From Acidimicrobiia bacterium UBA5794 (GTDB taxonomy: Bacteria > Actinomycetota > Acidimicrobiia > Spongiisociales > UBA5794), in assembly GCA_002418265.1 (NCBI GenBank), contig DIDS01000020.1, positions 186,954-250,953 of the forward strand: DNA of 64,000 bases, written 5' to 3'. A model generated the notes under the pieces. The model worked only from the letters and a program-made list of their open reading frames with translations. It had not been told where the DNA came from and did not search any database. Position numbers and translations under genes: made by a program. Positions 59,485 to 64,000 of the stretch are shown piece after piece (positions within the stretch are counted from its first letter, which is position 1; each line of letters opens with the position of its first letter).

Positions 59485-61656
59485 ATGGCGCGAAGGCGGC
59501 TCCTTGGTGTGGTCGTGACTGCCTCGCTCCTGGTTTCGTTCGTTGTGGTTTCTGCTCCAGCATTGTCGGCGTCGGGCGGAGAGGATCTGCACGTCTCCCT
59601 CGATTCGGCCCCTGCCGACCTCACCACCGGTCGCCGGAATACGCCATCACCTGCGGAGCGGTTCACGGCGAACACGGGATCGATGCGAGCCGCAGAGCTT
59701 CTTGTGGATGATGGCCCCGCGGGAGCGATTGCATCGGCGATCGAGAGGCTGGGAGGATCGGTTCTTGGCACAGCACCGGGTGTAATGCTGGTTCGAGTGC
59801 CCGAAGGGAGTCATTTCGAGCTGTCGCAGATCCCGGGCGTTGTCCTCGTGCGGGATCCACGCCCAAGTGAAATGGTTCCAGCTGCAACAGGAGAGACAGC
59901 GGAACCTGCAAGTGAGGTGGCAACCCTGACGCGAGCAGACGTTTGGCACGCAGCCGGGTTCACGGGCAGCGGTGTATCGATCGGCGTCATCGACTACTTC
60001 GATCAATCGACGTGGGACGCTTCGGTGGCTGGGGGTCAGCTCAAAGCACCTGCGGCAACGTTCTGTCGGTCGTACGGATCCGACTGCAACATCTGGGCAG
60101 AAGGGAGCCGCCACGGGGTTGCCTCTTCAGAGCTCATTTATGATATGGCACCTAACGCTGACCTCTACCTTGCAACCGTGTCCTCGGTCACCGACCTCGC
60201 AGCGGCCGTTGCATGGTTCGATTCCAAGGGTGTATCGATCATCTCGCGGAGTCTTGTTGCGTTCCTGGATGGTCCCGGTGATGGAACCGGTCCGTATGAT
60301 TCGATCGCTGACGACGCCGTTGCTCGCGGCATGTTGTGGGTCAACGCGGGGGGAAACTATGCGACGTCTCCTGGGCTGTCCGATGGCGGATATTGGCGGG
60401 GCACCGCAGTGGATGCCGACAGCGATGGTTGGATCGAGTTTGTTCCGGGCGATGAAGCCCTTGACTTCACGTGTGGATCGATTCAGGGGATCAGATGGTC
60501 CGACTGGGGTCCGAATCCGACGGACTACGACGTCACGATCACCGACGCAATCACCGGTGACACCGTTGCGACGTCGAATGAGGACCAAGGCGCCGGTGCA
60601 CCACCAATCGAGATTCCCCCACCCATGGACTGCCGCTCGCATCCAAACCTCAAGCTGTGGATCACCATCTTCGACAAGGGGAACGGGATTGCTGGAGACG
60701 TCATTGAGTTCATGGCGAACCAAGCCAATCTGGAGTACTCCTCGAACCCGTACTCCGTCACCCATCCCATTGCAGACTCTGCCAACCCAGGTGTTCTCGC
60801 CGTCGCGGCAGTCGATCCGGCCGCGGGCCAGGCAATCGCTGGATACAGCAGCCAGGGGCCAACGAATGATGGGCGAACGAAGCCGGACATCGCGGCACCG
60901 AGTTGCCTTGAGGTTCTTGCCTACCCGTTCTGCTTCAACGGCACGAGCGCCGCTGCACCGGTGGTGTCAGGTGCAGCGGCATTGCTCTTGGAAGCGGGCC
61001 TAGCTTCCACACCGCAGGCTCTTGCAGCACAACTCAAGACCATGACAACGGATCTCGGGACTCCCGGTGCCGACAACATCTATGGAGCAGGCAAGCTTCT
61101 CCTTGGAAATCCACCGGGTGTGTTCGTCGGTTCATTCATCGATGATGACGACAGCATCTTCCAAACCGAGATTGAATGGCTGAAGACCCAAGGAATCACG
61201 CTTGGGTGCAACCCGCCGCTCAACAACCGATTCTGCCCGAAGCAGACGCTCACCCGTGCACAGCTCGCAGCGTTCCTGAGTCGAGCGCTCAATCTGCAGG
61301 GGCAACTTGACAATCCCTTCACCGACGATGACGGTTCCATCTTCGAAGATGACATCGAAAAGCTCGCATTTGCTGGGATCACGCTTGGATGCAACCCACC
61401 GGCCAACGACCACTTCTGCCCGAACAAGATCCTCAGACGTGATCAGATGGCAGCCTTTTTGGGGCGAGCGTTCGGGTATGTCGATGTCGGCGCGGGGAAT
61501 CTCTTCGTTGATGACGATGGGTCAGTATTCGAGATGGATATTGATCGTCTCGCGACGGCCGGGGTCACAAACGGCTGTAGCCCGGGGCACTACTGCCCAT
61601 CCAACAACGTGACACGCGAGCAATTCGCAGCGTTTCTTTTCAGGGCATTCACCTGA
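59485..61656 (+). CDS. Secreted subtilisin-family (S8) peptidase with three SLH-type repeats
   Basis: 723 residues. Signal peptide (RRRLLGVVVTASLLVSFVVVSAPALSA), a propeptide-like region, then a subtilase domain with Asp170 in GVIDYFD, His210 in SRHGVASSEL and Ser488 in NGTSAAAPVVSG. The Asp motif is DYFD rather than D(T/S)G. A C-terminal region has three SLH-like repeats at about 550, 610 and 671 (DDDxSxFExDI...LAxAGIT...GC...CP...TRxQ-AAFL-RA), each with a Cys pair. These would fix the enzyme to the cell surface. AGGAG lies nine bases before the ATG. Its end overlaps the MFS gene by 8 bases. Confidence 0.93.
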   Translation: MARRRLLGVVVTASLLVSFVVVSAPALSASGGEDLHVSLDSAPADLTTGRRNTPSPAERFTANTGSMRAAELLVDDGPAGAIASAIERLGGSVLGTAPGVMLVRVPEGSHFELSQIPGVVLVRDPRPSEMVPAATGETAEPASEVATLTRADVWHAAGFTGSGVSIGVIDYFDQSTWDASVAGGQLKAPAATFCRSYGSDCNIWAEGSRHGVASSELIYDMAPNADLYLATVSSVTDLAAAVAWFDSKGVSIISRSLVAFLDGPGDGTGPYDSIADDAVARGMLWVNAGGNYATSPGLSDGGYWRGTAVDADSDGWIEFVPGDEALDFTCGSIQGIRWSDWGPNPTDYDVTITDAITGDTVATSNEDQGAGAPPIEIPPPMDCRSHPNLKLWITIFDKGNGIAGDVIEFMANQANLEYSSNPYSVTHPIADSANPGVLAVAAVDPAAGQAIAGYSSQGPTNDGRTKPDIAAPSCLEVLAYPFCFNGTSAAAPVVSGAAALLLEAGLASTPQALAAQLKTMTTDLGTPGADNIYGAGKLLLGNPPGVFVGSFIDDDDSIFQTEIEWLKTQGITLGCNPPLNNRFCPKQTLTRAQLAAFLSRALNLQGQLDNPFTDDDGSIFEDDIEKLAFAGITLGCNPPANDHFCPNKILRRDQMAAFLGRAFGYVDVGAGNLFVDDDGSVFEMDIDRLATAGVTNGCSPGHYCPSNNVTREQFAAFLFRAFT

Positions 61657-62905
61657 TCCAACCCGACTGAGGCGTCTTGGGGGGTAGGTCGGCCCACATT
61701 GAGGCCGTGACAGCGGTCCAGGTCAACCCGAAGACCACACCGGCGACTCCGAGACCCAACAGCAGGCTCCGCACCGTGTACACCTCTGCGAGCGCTCCGA
61801 TCGCCAGCGATGAGACAGCGATCGCCAGCGTGCTGAGACCGAAGTCGAGAGCGAAGATGCGCCCACGCACCTGGTCGGGACTGAACTCCTGCAGCCCGTA
61901 GGTGGAGAATGTGAACTGGGTGCCACCACCCATGTGAGCGACACATACCCCGAGACCAGCAAGGGCGAGGGTCGGGGCGACGCCGACGAAGAGGTATGCA
62001 GCACCCCACAGTGCCATGGCATAGCCGATTGAACCGAATGTTCTGCGCGGGTTGGCACCCACGAGCCTGAACGCAATGATGGGGCCAACGAGGTTGCCAA
62101 CACCACGCGCTCCGAACAGGAGACCCGTACCGCCGTCACCGGTGTCGAACAACACGAACGACACAACCGCAAATAACCCCACCGCTCCTCCCGAGGTCAA
62201 TGAGTGGACGGCTTTCGCCGTCAACAGTGCGGCCACGCGATTGTGGTCTTTGGCATACGAGAGCGCATCCCGAACAGCTTCGATGACGTTCGTCGTGACC
62301 GCGCGAGTCTTTTCTTGAAGGCTGACGGAGATCCGTGCGATGAGGATCGCTGACACGATGAACGAGATACTGTTCACCACGAAGGCGGCATCACGTGACA
62401 AGGCTGCTGCGACGACGCCACCGAGCCCCGCGCCGATCGCAGCCATTGCACCCCATGCCGATGACATCAACACGTTTGCGGGACCAAGGTCCTTGGTTGG
62501 TACAACGTTGGGCAGAGCAGCACCTGACGCTGGATAGAAGAAGGCAGCTCCGGCACCGTCGAGTGCCATGATGGTGAGAGGAAACCAGATCCCCCCGAAG
62601 GAGTCCACCGCGAGGAGGCTGAGCACCAAGCAGGCACGAATGATGTCTGCCGTAACAAGGATTGTCTTACGATCGAACCGGTCCGCGATCGTTCCGGTGA
62701 GGGGGGCCAGAACCAGCGCTGGGATCGCCTGGACTGCAATGACGGACGCCGCGGCAAATGCAGAGTCCGAAGCCTCGTAAACGAGACCCACGAGTGGCAC
62801 GACGAGAAACCAGTCACCGCCGAAAGAGATCAGGCGCGCAAGGTACAGTCTTCTGAAGTCGGCGTTGTGGCGAAGGACTCTCCAATAGACCGACAGCGTG
62901 CGCAT
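61649..62905 (-). CDS. MFS transporter
   Basis: 418 residues with about 12 membrane helices. It resembles the enterobactin-exporter-like/MFS_3 group: N-terminal NADFRRLYLARLISFGGDWF, motif-A-like GTIADRFDRKTILVTADIIRA between helices 2 and 3, and PASGAALPNVV after helix 4. It probably exports a small molecule by proton antiport; substrate unknown. TAGCAT at 62913-62918 lies seven bases before the ATG. Confidence 0.9.
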   Translation of the reverse strand: MRTLSVYWRVLRHNADFRRLYLARLISFGGDWFLVVPLVGLVYEASDSAFAAASVIAVQAIPALVLAPLTGTIADRFDRKTILVTADIIRACLVLSLLAVDSFGGIWFPLTIMALDGAGAAFFYPASGAALPNVVPTKDLGPANVLMSSAWGAMAAIGAGLGGVVAAALSRDAAFVVNSISFIVSAILIARISVSLQEKTRAVTTNVIEAVRDALSYAKDHNRVAALLTAKAVHSLTSGGAVGLFAVVSFVLFDTGDGGTGLLFGARGVGNLVGPIIAFRLVGANPRRTFGSIGYAMALWGAAYLFVGVAPTLALAGLGVCVAHMGGGTQFTFSTYGLQEFSPDQVRGRIFALDFGLSTLAIAVSSLAIGALAEVYTVRSLLLGLGVAGVVFGLTWTAVTASMWADLPPKTPQSGWIR

Positions 62906-62997
62906 CGAACCGATGCTACATCCAAGTGATGCGGGGATGGCTCATCGACATGCCGCGCGCGGACGCGGATTGGCAGAGGAGAGGTAGAGAGTCCCGA

Positions 62998-64000
62998 TCA
63001 GACGGCGACGTCACTCAACAGATAGTCGATGACGTGCTTTGCGGAATACTCCGTTGAGCCCTTGGGCGCGAACCGGGCCACATAGGCAGCGTCGTCACCT
63101 GAGGTGATCAGCATCCCCTCGAGATCGCCAGTGGGCGTCACCTGAGCCATACCAACATTTGCAACGAGCGAATTGCAGAGACATTTTCGTCCAACGGTTT
63201 CAGAGAGCTCGCCGCCCTTTTCGAGGTACTCGTCGATCGGTTCTGACGGGCACCGCCACCCGATCTTTCCGTTTTCCCGTTCGTAGGCATGACGGAGATA
63301 CCCAAGATCACAGATGCGCTCTCGTTGCTCGTAGAGCGTTGGATTGGACAGTGTCTGTTCCAGTTCGACCACTTTGAACGGAAAGCCGGTCGGAGACGCT
63401 ACGGCGTCCGTATACACCTTCACCGCTGAGGCGCGTGACTGATTGATGACCTGATCTTTGATGGCTCGCGTGAACCCGGATTCGTTGCAGTATGCGAACG
63501 CGGTTCCCACCTGCACACCAACGGCCCCTGCTTCGAGCGCACTCTTGACCTGATGTGGTTCGGCGTAGCCGCCGGCGAGCCAGAACGGTTTCCCAAGGCT
63601 GGCAATTTCGTCCAGATCGACTTCGTCCCGTTCTCCATAGATCGGCTCGCCGATCTCATTGAATTCGCCCTTCTTGCGCGGAGGTGCATTGTGTCCACCC
63701 GCAACGGGAAGCTCAACGACGAACCCGTTCACCTCACCAGACGACTTGGTGGCAAGCATCTTTGCAAGAATGTGCGAGGACACAATTGCAAGGAACTTCG
63801 GTCGAGGAAGCTTTGCGACAAGGTCCCGTGCAAACTGCTTCGGTGAAAACCGTACGAAGGGATCGCCTTTGTCTGTGAGGCCCTTGACGTCGATCTTCAT
63901 CTCAACATCGGCTCCCTGCGAAAGTCGATCCAGGATGCCGGGAATGGCCTTGGGGATGCCAGCGCCCATCAAAATGTAGTCGACGCCAGCAAGCATGGAG
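62998..64000 (-). CDS. Nitronate monooxygenase-like flavoprotein (5' end outside window)
   Basis: At least 333 residues; the frame runs into the right edge, so the N-terminus is missing. FMN TIM-barrel marks are VDYILMGAGIPKAIPGIL, VVELPVAGGHNAPPRKKG, GKPFWLAGGYAEPHQVKSALEAGAVGVQVGTAFAYCNESG. This fits the longer class of NAD(P)H-dependent nitronate monooxygenases/2-nitropropane dioxygenases, with a C-terminal extension holding several Cys (WRCPSE, GRKCLCNS). ATG 63996 is internal to the frame, so it is not taken as the start. Confidence 0.88.
   Translation of the reverse strand, partial: SMLAGVDYILMGAGIPKAIPGILDRLSQGADVEMKIDVKGLTDKGDPFVRFSPKQFARDLVAKLPRPKFLAIVSSHILAKMLATKSSGEVNGFVVELPVAGGHNAPPRKKGEFNEIGEPIYGERDEVDLDEIASLGKPFWLAGGYAEPHQVKSALEAGAVGVQVGTAFAYCNESGFTRAIKDQVINQSRASAVKVYTDAVASPTGFPFKVVELEQTLSNPTLYEQRERICDLGYLRHAYERENGKIGWRCPSEPIDEYLEKGGELSETVGRKCLCNSLVANVGMAQVTPTGDLEGMLITSGDDAAYVARFAPKGSTEYSAKHVIDYLLSDVAV

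Overview
The window looks like a chromosomal segment of a moderately GC-rich actinobacterium (Actinomycetota), possibly Acidimicrobiia-like. The signs are SOS boxes of the TCGAAC-N4-GTTCGA type, the order lexA / LysM gene / nrdR, a mycobacterial-type SerC, a TIGR03084-family protein, a LexA-boxed dnaE2, both RNase J and RNase Y, and many genes with a TANNNT hexamer 6-8 bases before the start codon, which suggests leaderless mRNAs. The class assignment is inference; no rRNA is present. Coding density is very high, with frequent ATGA, GTGA and TGATG junctions and several overlapping convergent gene ends.

Layout. 1-0.5 kb: the end of a Tad/TadE-like cluster. 0.5-7.5 kb: an unknown protein, an LLM oxidoreductase, an ACT protein, SOS-controlled dnaE2 and msrB. 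7.5-12.8 kb: amino-acid genes (threonine aldolase, serC, an aspC-like aminotransferase, aroQ), a SixA-like phosphatase and a lipoate ligase. 12.9-20.4 kb: two lipoproteins around an ABC exporter, a NUDIX hydrolase, a universal stress protein, a LOG protein and yajQ. 20.4-24 kb: a repeat-rich intergenic region and an AAA ATPase + VWA/HEXXH pair whose Walker residues are unusual. 24-32.5 kb: arfB, an M16 peptidase, dapB, a thioredoxin-TPR protein, dapA, rnj and ftsK. 32.5-39.6 kb: two thioesterases, an acyl-CoA ligase, a complete E1-alpha/E1-beta/E2 2-oxoacid dehydrogenase operon and a PHP phosphatase. 39.6-48.9 kb: the RNA-modification and recombination run rimO-cinA-thpR-recA-rny-miaB-miaA-dapF. 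48.9-52.5 kb: lexA facing a LysM gene and nrdR, then an unknown membrane protein facing dut. 52.5-54.8 kb: three tRNA genes, the last followed by three tandem ~148-bp units that each end in a copy of the tRNA 3' end, beside an integrase remnant. 54.8-58.5 kb: ECF sigma factor, DUF5667-like repeat protein, TadE and TadG-like genes. 58.6-64 kb: MgtC, a subtilase with SLH repeats, an MFS transporter and a truncated nitronate monooxygenase-like gene.

How the parts work together. LexA boxes at dnaE2, recA and the lexA/LysM intergenic region give an SOS circuit: damage sensing (recA, lexA), mutagenic synthesis (dnaE2) and a probable division block (LysM protein). dapA, dapB and dapF serve diaminopimelate/lysine synthesis. 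The lipoate ligase at 12 kb could modify the E2 at 37.5 kb. No plasmid, phage or CRISPR region is visible. The clearest sign of past mobility is the tRNA-Val repeat array with its integrase fragment.
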